From DATFYI01 sp035315125 (lineage in GTDB: Bacteria; Chloroflexota; Anaerolineae; Anaerolineales; Anaerolineaceae), in assembly GCA_035315125.1 (NCBI GenBank), contig DATFYI010000072.1, positions 1-9,873 on the forward strand: a DNA stretch of 9,873 bases, written 5' to 3'. Positions 1 through 6,586 of this stretch are shown piece by piece. Within the stretch, counting starts at the first letter, position 1, and each line of letters opens with the position of its first letter. A program made the position numbers and the translations under genes. Under the pieces are notes generated by a model. That model had not been told where the DNA came from and ran no database searches. It worked only from the letters and a program-made list of their open reading frames with translations.

Positions 1-250
1 TGGCAATATTTCCAAAGATGACCGTAAAAATGATAGTGGTCAGCAACGGCTGGATCAAAAACCAGAGTGGGCCCAGGATGGTTTGCTTGTAAACAGCCAC
101 GAAATCACGGCGCACAAACAGCATCACCAGGTCGCGGTAACACCACAGCTCGCCCAGGCGCAAGTCCAGCAGGTTGCGCTTGGGCAGGATGGTCATATCC
201 CATTTTTGATCTTCAATATTTTGAATTTTTTGCAGATTGTTCTCCATCAT
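1..250 (-). CDS. ABC-2 type polysaccharide export permease, N-terminal part (gene runs off the window)
   Basis: This is the first 83 codons of a membrane permease of the Wzm/TagG/KpsM kind, which with an ATPase partner exports a finished lipid-linked polysaccharide across the cytoplasmic membrane. Translating the minus strand from 250 gives a short polar N-terminus, then the segments LGELWCYRDLVMLFVRRDF and YKQTILGPLWFLIQPLL, followed by a hydrophobic helix reaching the window edge. The YRDL, FVRRDF and YKQTILGPLWF blocks are highly typical of this family. Two ATG codons lie in tandem (250-248 and 247-245). An AAAAGGA Shine-Dalgarno sequence abuts them, so either may be used, the second having better spacing. 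An in-frame stop just upstream (257-259) excludes a longer N-terminus. It begins 77 bases after the end of the tyrosine kinase and is probably co-transcribed with it. The ATPase subunit would be expected further left. The family is secure; the transported glycan is unknown. Confidence 0.9.
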   Translation of the reverse strand, partial: MMENNLQKIQNIEDQKWDMTILPKRNLLDLRLGELWCYRDLVMLFVRRDFVAVYKQTILGPLWFLIQPLLTTIIFTVIFGNIA

Positions 251-327
251 TCCTTTTCAATCTATATTTATTCGGCCTGCCCACTCACTTTGACACTAAA
301 AATGAACTATATGGGCACTCATTAATT

Positions 328-2028
328 CTAAATCTTCGATTTGGGACTGAACGAAGTTGGGGCCTTATTTTGTTTCCGTGATTTTTGAATTTCATCAGCT
401 TTGGACGATTTACCATTTCTGCCACCATGATTAGAAACCTGGCGCTTGTAATAGCCTTCGTAGTAATACCCATAGCTCGATTGTTTCATCTCTACCTGAT
501 TGACGACCACACCGATAATCCTGGATTTTACCTGCTGTAAGTTTTCTATTGCCTGAATGACAGCTTGCCGGGTAGTGCGGCCTTGCTCCACTACGAGGAG
601 CACCCCATCCACTAATGGAGCCAATATTGCTGCGTCCGCCACCGCCAGTATGGGTGGTGAATCCAATACAACTATGTTCCCCATCACTAATAACATATCC
701 ATCATTGCGGCCATTTTCTTAGACGCCAGGATTTCAGAGGGGTTGGGAGGAATGATCTCTCCAGTTGTAATTATAGATAATCCACTCAAGCTGGTGGGTT
801 TAAGGATATCATCGAAGACAATTTCAGGACGGTCTAATAATGTAGTGAGTCCGCTGCCATTGGAAAGATTCATTCGTTTGTGAATCACCGGGCTGTGATA
901 GTCCACATCGATCAGAGTCACTTGATGATTCGCCTGCGCCAATACTACCGCCAGATTTACACTTACCATAGACTTGCCTTCACCGGGAGTTGCGCTAGTA
1001 ACCAGGATTGAGCGAATGGGGTGGTCAACATCTGCGTACTGTATATTGGTGCGTAAGGAACGGAAGGCGTCTGATGTAGGTGAGCGAGGTTCCGTTTGAG
1101 TAATCGGTCCTGCCGTATTATTATGTTTGTAGATAACACCCAGAACAGGCAATTTGAGGGTACGCGCAATTTCATCCACCGATTTAAAGGTGTTATCTAA
1201 TGCATCCATTACAAATACAAGACAGATACCCAGGAGTAACCCCACAATGCCAGCTTCTAATGTATTCGTAAAGATTATGGGTTTAATCAATTGATAGGAA
1301 GACCCTGCTAAATCGATCTGCACCACACTCGATGTAGCCTGGATCTCTGCTAAATGGGCTTGTTCGTAATTCGTGAGTATACTGTCATACATCGAACGGT
1401 ATTGGATCACTTTGTTATCAAGTTGAGCCTTGGTTACCGGATCCGAAGCAGCATTTTCATCGGCGATTGCTTTCTGAAGTAATTGGCTAAGGGATGCCAG
1501 TTCATTTTGGAGGTTTTGCTGAGTACTCGTGAAACGGTCAGACTGGAGAGTGTTGATCTTATCGATGAAAACCGAGACCAATGTGTTTGCAATATTGGCA
1601 ATTTGAGTGCGATCGGTTCCAGCAACGGAAATCATGATGGTTGAGGTATTCACGACCGGAGTAACATTGATCATACCGTTCAAAGAATCTGTTGTTTGAG
1701 ACAATCCCAACCGCTTAATGACCTCAGTCAAAATTGAATTATTGGTCATCAAATCAGCATAGGTCGGTATCAGATTCTGGTTGGTCAGGCTTGAGTATTG
1801 GCTGGTCGTTTGAATTGACGGAGCGGCGATCACCAGTACTTTGGTAGAAGTCACGTACACCGGCGTTTGCCTGTGGAGGGAGAAATAAGCGCTTCCTGCG
1901 GAAACTGCACCTAATAATAAAATCAACCAGATCCAATGCCACAGCATTAAAAGATAATGCTGAACCACGTCCTGTTGTTTATTATCATATCCAATTTGTT
2001 GATTATCATTGAGCGTATTTGAAGGCAT
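328..2028 (-). CDS. Fused chain-length determinant / BY-type tyrosine autokinase (Wzc/CpsCD-like)
   Basis: A 566-residue inner-membrane protein expected to control polymerisation and export of the polysaccharide through cycles of tyrosine autophosphorylation. It has a Wzz-like N-terminal half with a first membrane helix near residues 26-48, an extracytoplasmic region with a probable coiled coil around 160-235, and a second helix near 257-276. The cytoplasmic kinase follows: an oligomerisation-type DAFRSLR motif (320-326), Walker A SATPGEGKS (345-353), Walker A' LIDVDYHSP (372-380) and Walker B VVLDSPP (453-459). A C-terminal tyrosine cluster, SYGYYYEGYY (518-527), is the usual autophosphorylation tail. 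The Walker A' keeps DxD but has YHSP where family members usually have LRRP. About 39 mostly basic and polar residues follow the tyrosine cluster. At 566 residues it is shorter than Wzc (roughly 720), mainly in the external domain. The ATG at 2028 has a strong AGGAGG site. The ABC exporter gene follows. Confidence 0.93.
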   Translation of the reverse strand: MPSNTLNDNQQIGYDNKQQDVVQHYLLMLWHWIWLILLLGAVSAGSAYFSLHRQTPVYVTSTKVLVIAAPSIQTTSQYSSLTNQNLIPTYADLMTNNSILTEVIKRLGLSQTTDSLNGMINVTPVVNTSTIMISVAGTDRTQIANIANTLVSVFIDKINTLQSDRFTSTQQNLQNELASLSQLLQKAIADENAASDPVTKAQLDNKVIQYRSMYDSILTNYEQAHLAEIQATSSVVQIDLAGSSYQLIKPIIFTNTLEAGIVGLLLGICLVFVMDALDNTFKSVDEIARTLKLPVLGVIYKHNNTAGPITQTEPRSPTSDAFRSLRTNIQYADVDHPIRSILVTSATPGEGKSMVSVNLAVVLAQANHQVTLIDVDYHSPVIHKRMNLSNGSGLTTLLDRPEIVFDDILKPTSLSGLSIITTGEIIPPNPSEILASKKMAAMMDMLLVMGNIVVLDSPPILAVADAAILAPLVDGVLLVVEQGRTTRQAVIQAIENLQQVKSRIIGVVVNQVEMKQSSYGYYYEGYYKRQVSNHGGRNGKSSKADEIQKSRKQNKAPTSFSPKSKI

Positions 2029-2461
2029 GAACCCTCCTAAAATAAAGTTCGCAATTCCTTAATATTGGTTTTAATTGCTGATCTAGGCCTATTCGAGCAA
2101 ATTCCGACCCGATGTATTAATGGTCCTAATTCAATTGAAAGGTAGGAAATGCCTTTTTCACTCGCTGCTCACAGGAAACTGGTCAGCCTTCAAAATTAGC
2201 ACGATGTTTTAAGCCCATTAAACCTATCCATGCTCCGCCCTTACGACATGAGATCGGTTGCTGAATTTGTATTGTCCATTTTTCAGGTCAGGGCCTTTCC
2301 GGGTCCCTCACATCAAGTGGTTTGAAGATAAATCTCTAAAACAGTAATGGTTAATAAGCTAATTCAGTGATTAGCGATTATTTCGATATTTCTTGAATAA
2401 GTCCCGATTATTGGCAGATCACAAGTACTGCTATTATCATTTCGTTTATTAATGAACCACT
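2029..2461 (-). other. 433-base leader without genes upstream of the tyrosine kinase
   Basis: No convincing gene lies between the aminotransferase stop and the kinase start. Reading the minus strand, there is an imperfect hairpin (AGGGACC, CGGAAA loop, GGCCCT, about 2292-2310) with no T-tract, so it is not a standard terminator. Further down, at 2240-2228, is GGGCGGAGCATGG, which resembles the ops/JUMPstart antitermination element (see findings). An 11-codon ORF begins at that ATG but has no supporting evidence. I see no convincing -35/-10 pair. The length suggests that the kinase and exporter genes have their own leader rather than simply being read through from the aminotransferase operon. 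Confidence 0.5.
2033..2038 (-). promoter_or_regulatory. Ribosome binding site of the tyrosine kinase gene
   Basis: A perfect AGGAGG on the minus strand, four bases before the GTTC preceding part of the start region of the ATG at 2028-2026. It fixes the start of the kinase and suggests strong translation initiation. Confidence 0.85.
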
Positions 2462-3562
2462 TTAATTATAAAATGACCTGACTGCGTCAACAATTGCGAC
2501 AATCTGATCGTCCGACAATTCGGGATACATTGGAAGTGACAAAATTCTTTCCACTTTTTTTTCAGTAACCGGCAGATCGCCTGGTTTATACCCTAAATTG
2601 CCCATTGCCTTTTGTAAATGGACTGGGACAGGATAATGAATGCCGGTCCCAATCCCGCGTTCTTTCAGCCAGGTTTGCAGATCGTCTCGTCTAGGCGCCT
2701 GGATAACATACATGTGATATATATGCTGGTTTTCAGGGCATTCGACCGGAGTAACAATCGATGAATTTGCAAGCAATTCATTGAATTTTCTGGCGTGTTC
2801 CCGGCGAAGTTGATTGTATTTGTTTAGGTGAGGTAACTTTGCTCTCAGCACAACCGCCTGGATCTCATCCAGTCGACCATTGAACCCAATTAAATCATGA
2901 TAGTACCTGCGTTCTGATCCGTGATCGCGAATCATACGTGCTTTGCGAGCAATCTCAGGATTGCTGGTACTGATGAAACCGCCTTCTCCATATGCCCCCA
3001 GGTTCTTTGCATAATAGAAACTGAAACCGGCTGCCTCACCGAGACTCCCTGCCGGGCGTCCTTTGTAGATAGCGCCATGGGCCTGGGCAGCATCTTCAAT
3101 GACGTGCAATCCATGCCGAGCAGCAATTTCTAAAAGGGGATCCATATCGGCCGTCTGGCCGTAGAGATGCACAGGTAGGATAGCTTTGGTGCGGGGTGTA
3201 ATCTTAGCTTCGACTTGATTGACATCCATCAATAAGGTCTTTGGATCGATATCTACAAAAACTGGAGTAGCTCCAACCAGGACGATCGCTTCGACCGTGG
3301 CGATAAATGTGTGAGAAACCGTTATCACTTCGTCTCCAGGACCAATATCCATGGCTCGCAGGATAATATTAAGGGCAGCCGTACCGTCGCTTACGCCTAT
3401 TCCATATTCCGCTCCACAAAAATGAGCAAATTCTTTTTCCAGTGCTTGTACATTCTCACCCAAAAAAAGATGCATACTTTGGAAAACTTTTTCCATACCG
3501 GCAAAAATTTCGTCTTTTAGGGGTGCATATTGGGCGTATAGGTCAACCAACGGAATATTCAT
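2462..3562 (-). CDS. DegT/DnrJ/EryC1-family PLP-dependent sugar aminotransferase
   Basis: A cytoplasmic 366-residue fold-type I aminotransferase that would transfer an amino group, usually from glutamate, to a keto-sugar nucleotide. Visible family marks are the N-terminal IPLVDLYAQY, the phosphate-binding SDGTAAL (58-64), the EDAAQAHGA block (156-164) whose Asp157 should contact the PLP ring nitrogen, and the Schiff-base lysine Lys186 in FYYAKNLGAYGEGG. The C-terminal HYPVPVHLQ and SLPMYPEL blocks are also typical. Length matches the family norm. The ATG at 3562 has GGAG seven bases upstream, inside the preceding acetyltransferase gene, with which it overlaps by 20 bases. With the dehydrogenase and acetyltransferase upstream it most likely aminates a 3-keto sugar (WbpE- or GnnB-like role). 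The active-site block is closer to the KNLGA subgroup that also includes dTDP-sugar 3-aminotransferases, so the exact substrate is open. Family certain, substrate inferred. Confidence 0.94.
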   Translation of the reverse strand: MNIPLVDLYAQYAPLKDEIFAGMEKVFQSMHLFLGENVQALEKEFAHFCGAEYGIGVSDGTAALNIILRAMDIGPGDEVITVSHTFIATVEAIVLVGATPVFVDIDPKTLLMDVNQVEAKITPRTKAILPVHLYGQTADMDPLLEIAARHGLHVIEDAAQAHGAIYKGRPAGSLGEAAGFSFYYAKNLGAYGEGGFISTSNPEIARKARMIRDHGSERRYYHDLIGFNGRLDEIQAVVLRAKLPHLNKYNQLRREHARKFNELLANSSIVTPVECPENQHIYHMYVIQAPRRDDLQTWLKERGIGTGIHYPVPVHLQKAMGNLGYKPGDLPVTEKKVERILSLPMYPELSDDQIVAIVDAVRSFYN

Positions 3563-4061
3563 CTGAGTTCTCCAATCTAGTTTCTATTTTTCTCAGGATT
3601 CTGGCTGGGTTTCCGGCAACGACCGCCCAATCTGGTACATCATGGGTGACAACGCTGCCTGCACCGACGATGGCACCTTCGCCAATGGTTACCCCGCAAA
3701 GGATGGTAGCATTACTACCAATGGATGCGCAACGCTTTACCAGGGTTGAGATGACCTTCCAATCTGCCTCTGTCTGCGGCCCACCGTTTGTATTGGTAGC
3801 TCGAGGGTATTTATCATTAATAAACATGACACCATGACCGATGAAAACTTCATCTTCTATGCTTACACCCTCACAAATAAAGGTATGGCTCGATATTTTT
3901 ACTCTTCGACCGATTTTGGCTCCCTTTTGGATTTCAACAAAAGTTCCAACCCGGCTTTCGTCGCCAATTTCGCAACCATATAAATTTACAAAGGCATAGA
4001 TTTTAACATCTTGCCCTATACGCACATCAGGTGAAATCCGCAAGTAGTCACCGGTTACCAT
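3543..4061 (-). CDS. Left-handed beta-helix N-acetyltransferase, WbpD/WlbB-like
   Basis: A 172-residue cytoplasmic acyltransferase built almost entirely of hexapeptide repeats (turns such as VRIGQD, CEIGDE, AKIGRR, VFIGHG, ASIGSN, VTIGEG, AIVGAG). Such enzymes form trimers and acetylate the new amino group of a sugar nucleotide using acetyl-CoA. The FVEIQ, SHTFICEGVSIEDEVFIGHG and MFINDKYPRA blocks (about residues 41-87) are characteristic of the WbpD/WlbB branch, which acetylates the 3-amino group of UDP-GlcNAc-derived uronates. The WVAAGNPAR-like end, here VVAGNPARILRKIE, is the usual C-terminal CoA-side motif. The ATG at 4061 overlaps the dehydrogenase stop by seven bases (ATGGTAA), implying translational coupling. 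The gene overlaps the aminotransferase by 20 bases at the other end. Family assignment is strong; whether the substrate is a uronic acid or a neutral sugar nucleotide is not decided by the sequence here. Confidence 0.92.
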   Translation of the reverse strand: MVTGDYLRISPDVRIGQDVKIYAFVNLYGCEIGDESRVGTFVEIQKGAKIGRRVKISSHTFICEGVSIEDEVFIGHGVMFINDKYPRATNTNGGPQTEADWKVISTLVKRCASIGSNATILCGVTIGEGAIVGAGSVVTHDVPDWAVVAGNPARILRKIETRLENSDEYSVG

Positions 4062-5071
4062 TTCAGCACCTCGATGTGCCCGGAATTGTCGAGCGACCTT
4101 TGCGCTGCTTCCAGGATTTTCACAACGTGTAAACCATCTTCGCCACAGCTAGAAGGACTGGATTGATTGTGGATAGAATCCAAAAAGTGCTGGCATTCAA
4201 CTTTTAGTGGTTCTAAAAAGCGAATGTTGGGTATCAGGATATCACCATAGCGATATGAAATATTAAATTCACCAAAATTATTTGTATATTCAGGTGTTTC
4301 CACTCCTTTATCATAGATCTTGATTTTCTCCAGACTTTCGATATCGTTGTAAACAGCCATCTTTTTACTGCCCACCACGGTAACCCTGCGTACCTTGCAA
4401 GGGTCTAACCAACTCACATGGATGTGGGCCATGATGTTATCAGGAAAAACCAGGTTTACGTAAGCCACATCATGGATTTTGTTCATGACATTCGCAGCCC
4501 CATATGAATTGACCGAAATCGGTAATTTCCCTAACAGGAAAATCAGGATTGAAATATCATGCGGAGCCAAATCCCATAGTACATTTGAATCTTTCTGAAA
4601 TAGCCCCAGATTTAACCTTGCTGCATCCAGGTAATATATCTGGCCTAATTCTCCAGCTTCCATTAATTGCTTCAGGGCAAGCACTGCAGAATTGTATTCA
4701 AAGGTATGGCCAACCATCAAGATCCGATTTTTTTGTTCAGCGATTTGGATTAGTTCTTCCGCATGAACAGAATTCAAGGTGAGCGGTTTTTCGACCAGCA
4801 CGTTCAGACCATTCAGTAAACATTCTTTCGCAATCTGATAATGTGTTGCTGGAGGCGTGGCTACGACCACTGCATCCAGATTTTGTGTAAAGAGATCCCG
4901 GTAATCTTCAGTAACCATTACGTGGGGGTAAGTGTTCTTTACAGTTGATCGCCTATCCTCTCTAAGATCTGCCACCATCACGACTTCGGAATTTATGTTT
5001 TCAATAAAATTCCGGGTCAAATTTGGGCCCCAATAGCCAAATCCAATAACACCTATCCTCTTTTTGTTCAT
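4055..5071 (-). CDS. Gfo/Idh/MocA-family NAD(P)-dependent sugar nucleotide dehydrogenase
   Basis: A 338-residue cytoplasmic oxidoreductase that probably oxidises a hydroxyl (expected C3) of a UDP-sugar to a ketone for the downstream aminotransferase. The N-terminal Rossmann motif is GVIGFGYWG (residues 7-15). The family EKP motif lies at 94-96, followed by GHTFEYN (121-127) and DLAPHD, whose His171 fits the usual catalytic His. The C-terminal alpha/beta domain is complete. I chose the ATG at 5071, not an upstream ATG at 5128, because GAGGAGGG stands five bases before it and the protein then begins directly with the Rossmann strand. The longer form would add 19 unlike residues and overlap the sugar transferase. 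The gene starts 28 bases after the sugar transferase stop. It resembles the generic 3-dehydrogenases of acetamido-sugar clusters (GnnA-like) more than Pseudomonas WbpB, judged from memory only. Confidence 0.93.
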   Translation of the reverse strand: MNKKRIGVIGFGYWGPNLTRNFIENINSEVVMVADLREDRRSTVKNTYPHVMVTEDYRDLFTQNLDAVVVATPPATHYQIAKECLLNGLNVLVEKPLTLNSVHAEELIQIAEQKNRILMVGHTFEYNSAVLALKQLMEAGELGQIYYLDAARLNLGLFQKDSNVLWDLAPHDISILIFLLGKLPISVNSYGAANVMNKIHDVAYVNLVFPDNIMAHIHVSWLDPCKVRRVTVVGSKKMAVYNDIESLEKIKIYDKGVETPEYTNNFGEFNISYRYGDILIPNIRFLEPLKVECQHFLDSIHNQSSPSSCGEDGLHVVKILEAAQRSLDNSGHIEVLKW

Positions 5072-5076
5072 TTTTT

Positions 5077-5084
5077 CCCTCCTC
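5077..5084 (-). promoter_or_regulatory. Ribosome binding site deciding the dehydrogenase start
   Basis: GAGGAGGG on the minus strand, followed by five A residues and then the ATG at 5071-5069. Its strength and spacing select this start over the ATG at 5128, which lies inside the end of the sugar transferase gene. Confidence 0.85.
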
Positions 5085-5099
5085 GTTTTTGTTCGATGA

Positions 5100-5849
5100 T
5101 TAAACAGCACCTTTGCGTGAGAGTACAACGAACGGTGTCTTGAAAAGTATATTTAAATCTAACCAGAAAGATTGGTTATCAACGTATTGGACATCTAATT
5201 TCACCATCTCGTCATAATCTGCTGAACTTCTGGCGACAACCTGCCAAAGTCCAGTAAGGCCCGCTTTAACATCCAAGCGATGATAGTAGCTTGGCTTGTA
5301 CATTTCGACCTCATATGGGATAGCAGGTCTTGGTCCCACCAATGACATATCACCTTTTAGAATATTAAATAACTGTGGTATTTCATCCAGACTACTTCTC
5401 CGCAGATACCAACCAACTCTGGTAACCCTCGGATCGTTAGCCAATTTTTTTACTTTATTTACACCCTTTTGGATTTTATTCATTTCTTCTTGATCATTAT
5501 TAATTAGAGCTCTCACAAACGATTTGTGAAGATCAGAATCAACATTATGGAACATGGTGCGAAATTTCACACAGGGAAATATTATCTTTTGCCAATATAA
5601 ATTTCCGTTTTTAATGATTCTTTTTGCACTCACACGATTCTGTATAAAAAATACTGGGCCAGGAGAATCAATTCGGATCAAAATGGCAATTATAGTGATT
5701 AGCGGTAGCATCAAGATCAAAATAGTGGCTGCGCCAACAATATCCAAAATTCTTTTAAAGAAATAATAAACAGCACGATCTTTCGCCTGATAAGTTATAA
5801 CCAAGGCATGGAACACTCTCATGAATTCAATATCACTATATTGTTGCAT
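5100..5849 (-). CDS. Polyprenyl-phosphate sugar-1-phosphate transferase (bacterial sugar transferase family)
   Basis: A 249-residue membrane enzyme that should start repeat-unit synthesis by moving a sugar-1-phosphate from a nucleotide sugar to undecaprenyl phosphate. The core begins at FFKRILDIVGAA (30-41), with the hydrophobic re-entrant helix to about 60 and the helix-breaking DSPGPVFF. KFRTM lies at 95-99. The catalytic Asp-Glu pair is D155-E156 in SSLDEIPQLFN, followed by GDMSLVGPRPAIPYE (166-180) and KAGLTGLWQV (195-204). It lacks the multi-helix N-terminal domain of WbaP/WcaJ, having only about 28 residues before the core, so it is the small monotopic form. The ATG at 5849 has AAAGGTGG nine bases upstream. 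It is the first gene of a tight four-gene operon and sits 156 bases after the PilZ gene. Function is well supported; which sugar it transfers is not known, the aminated sugar from the next three genes being one possibility. Confidence 0.94.
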   Translation of the reverse strand: MQQYSDIEFMRVFHALVITYQAKDRAVYYFFKRILDIVGAATILILMLPLITIIAILIRIDSPGPVFFIQNRVSAKRIIKNGNLYWQKIIFPCVKFRTMFHNVDSDLHKSFVRALINNDQEEMNKIQKGVNKVKKLANDPRVTRVGWYLRRSSLDEIPQLFNILKGDMSLVGPRPAIPYEVEMYKPSYYHRLDVKAGLTGLWQVVARSSADYDEMVKLDVQYVDNQSFWLDLNILFKTPFVVLSRKGAV

Positions 5850-6005
5850 TTCTAAATACCACCTTTGGATTCAATTCCAATATTAGAAGTTTCAAGGATA
5901 AGAAAATAAAGAGCCATTAAATTCCCCCAACATCAGGGAGTAATTGAGATGCTCCATTCGTATAACAGTTGACGAGTTTCGCGTTCGATGTTTTCAAAAA
6001 GAATA
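5850..6005 (-). other. Spacer between the PilZ gene and the sugar transferase operon
   Basis: 156 bases without a supportable gene. A weak hairpin (CTCCC / GGGGG around 5925-5941) has no T-tract, so no terminator is seen. A 21-codon ORF from an ATG near 5959 lacks a ribosome site. TGTTATAC near 5965 is only a weak -10 candidate. Confidence 0.4.
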
Positions 6006-6341
6006 TTAAAAACGGTAATGCAGGATCTTGATAGCAACACCATAAAGGCAATCAGGGTAAGTTTTGCCTCTCAAAACCATCCCAGAGATACCCAGTTTGG
6101 ATGTTCCCCAATCAAGGTTCCCGGTGGGTAAAGCGATTTTAATTGACACTAAACTGCCATTTTGAATGGAGCGGCTTAACAAAACAAATACACCGCTTGC
6201 ACTAAGATTAATAACTCGCCCATTTTCTTCATAATTTTTCCCATCCTTTTCGTGCCCTCTTATAATTGCAGGATAATCACAATAGATACGTGGCTTACTT
6301 CGTCTTTCGGTTAATGATATATCTTCAGGTTTTTGATCCAT
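6006..6341 (-). CDS. Stand-alone PilZ-domain protein, putative c-di-GMP receptor
   Basis: A 111-residue soluble protein consisting of one PilZ domain. The two c-di-GMP contacts of the family are present: RxxxR as RSKPR (residues 14-18) and the (D/N)xSxxG motif as NLSASG (45-50), followed by a beta-rich region ending GVAIKI. No other domain, signal peptide or membrane helix is visible. PilZ proteins change the activity of partners when c-di-GMP binds and often govern exopolysaccharide production. The next gene is the initiating sugar transferase, making control of this locus a natural inference. The start is uncertain: I prefer the ATG at 6341, with AGG 11 bases upstream. A TTG at 6374 would add 11 residues (122 total). 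A -10-like TATACT lies at 6404-6399. No terminator separates it from the sugar transferase, so read-through into the operon is possible. Confidence 0.87.
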   Translation of the reverse strand: MDQKPEDISLTERRSKPRIYCDYPAIIRGHEKDGKNYEENGRVINLSASGVFVLLSRSIQNGSLVSIKIALPTGNLDWGTSKLGISGMVLRGKTYPDCLYGVAIKILHYRF

Positions 6342-6398
6342 TTTTTTATATACCTGATGTAAATGGGTTAACAAATTGATCTTTTCAGAAGGGTAATT

Positions 6399-6404
6399 AG
6401 TATA
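6399..6404 (-). promoter_or_regulatory. Possible -10 element for the PilZ gene
   Basis: TATACT on the minus strand, 58 bases before the preferred PilZ ATG. No good -35 hexamer is found at the usual spacing, so this rests on the -10 alone and on position between the upstream terminator and the gene. Confidence 0.3.
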
Positions 6405-6474
6405 TTAATAGAAAAGGTTTGAGAATACATCGTTGAATTAATCCATCTTTGATTAGATAAGTAGACTATTATGC

Positions 6475-6502
6475 GGATCAGATTAATGACATAATCCGAT
6501 CC
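6475..6502 (+). repeat. Inverted repeat with a T-tract on the plus strand
   Basis: Arms GGATCAGATTA and TAATCCGATCC (11 bp, one mismatch) around the loop ATGACA, followed on the plus strand by ATTTTTT. This has the form of an intrinsic terminator for plus-strand transcription, yet no plus-strand gene ends here. It could limit antisense transcription from the PilZ side, or be a regulatory hairpin or protein site. Confidence 0.5.
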
Positions 6503-6506
6503 ATTT

Positions 6507-6526
6507 TTTGGCACAAATGTGCCAAA
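6507..6526. repeat. Short perfect palindrome, candidate operator
   Basis: Two nine-base arms, TTTGGCACA and TGTGCCAAA, separated by AA. There is no T-tract on the side expected for a terminator of either strand's genes. Its size and symmetry fit the site of a dimeric DNA-binding protein. It lies about 100 bases upstream of the candidate PilZ -10 element and just beyond the terminator of the response regulator gene. Confidence 0.55.
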
Positions 6527-6532
6527 TACAAT

Positions 6533-6568
6533 AAAAAATCCCTTTTCGATCGCGATCGAAAAGGGATT
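6533..6568 (-). terminator. Rho-independent terminator of the response regulator gene
   Basis: Positions 6537-6568 form a 32-bp perfect palindrome, which folds as a 14-bp stem with a CGCG loop. The stem begins AATCCCTTTTCGAT on the minus strand and is followed by a run of six T (6538-6533). It starts 18 bases after the stop of the response regulator gene, exactly where a minus-strand terminator is expected. It should separate that gene from PilZ and the polysaccharide operon. Confidence 0.88.
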
Positions 6569-6586
6569 CAAGTAAACAGATATATT

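Noticed and set aside
278..317. TGCCCA / TGGGCA inverted pair between the kinase and permease genes
   Set aside because: Arms of six bases with a loop of about 28 bases and no T-tract; too weak for a terminator or operator claim.
67..381. Plus-strand open frame of 104 codons
   Set aside because: It is antisense to the ABC permease start and the end of the kinase gene, with no ribosome site and no family resemblance.
6508..6523. Sigma-54-like promoter TGGCAC followed by TGCC
   Set aside because: The -12 GC is out of place relative to the TGGCAC-N5-TTGC consensus; the similarity follows from the palindrome.
6368..6571. A 67-codon open frame on the minus strand ahead of the PilZ gene
   Set aside because: Its start lies within the terminator palindrome of the response regulator, there is no suitable ribosome site, and the translation resembles no family; the frame is open by chance in AT-rich DNA.
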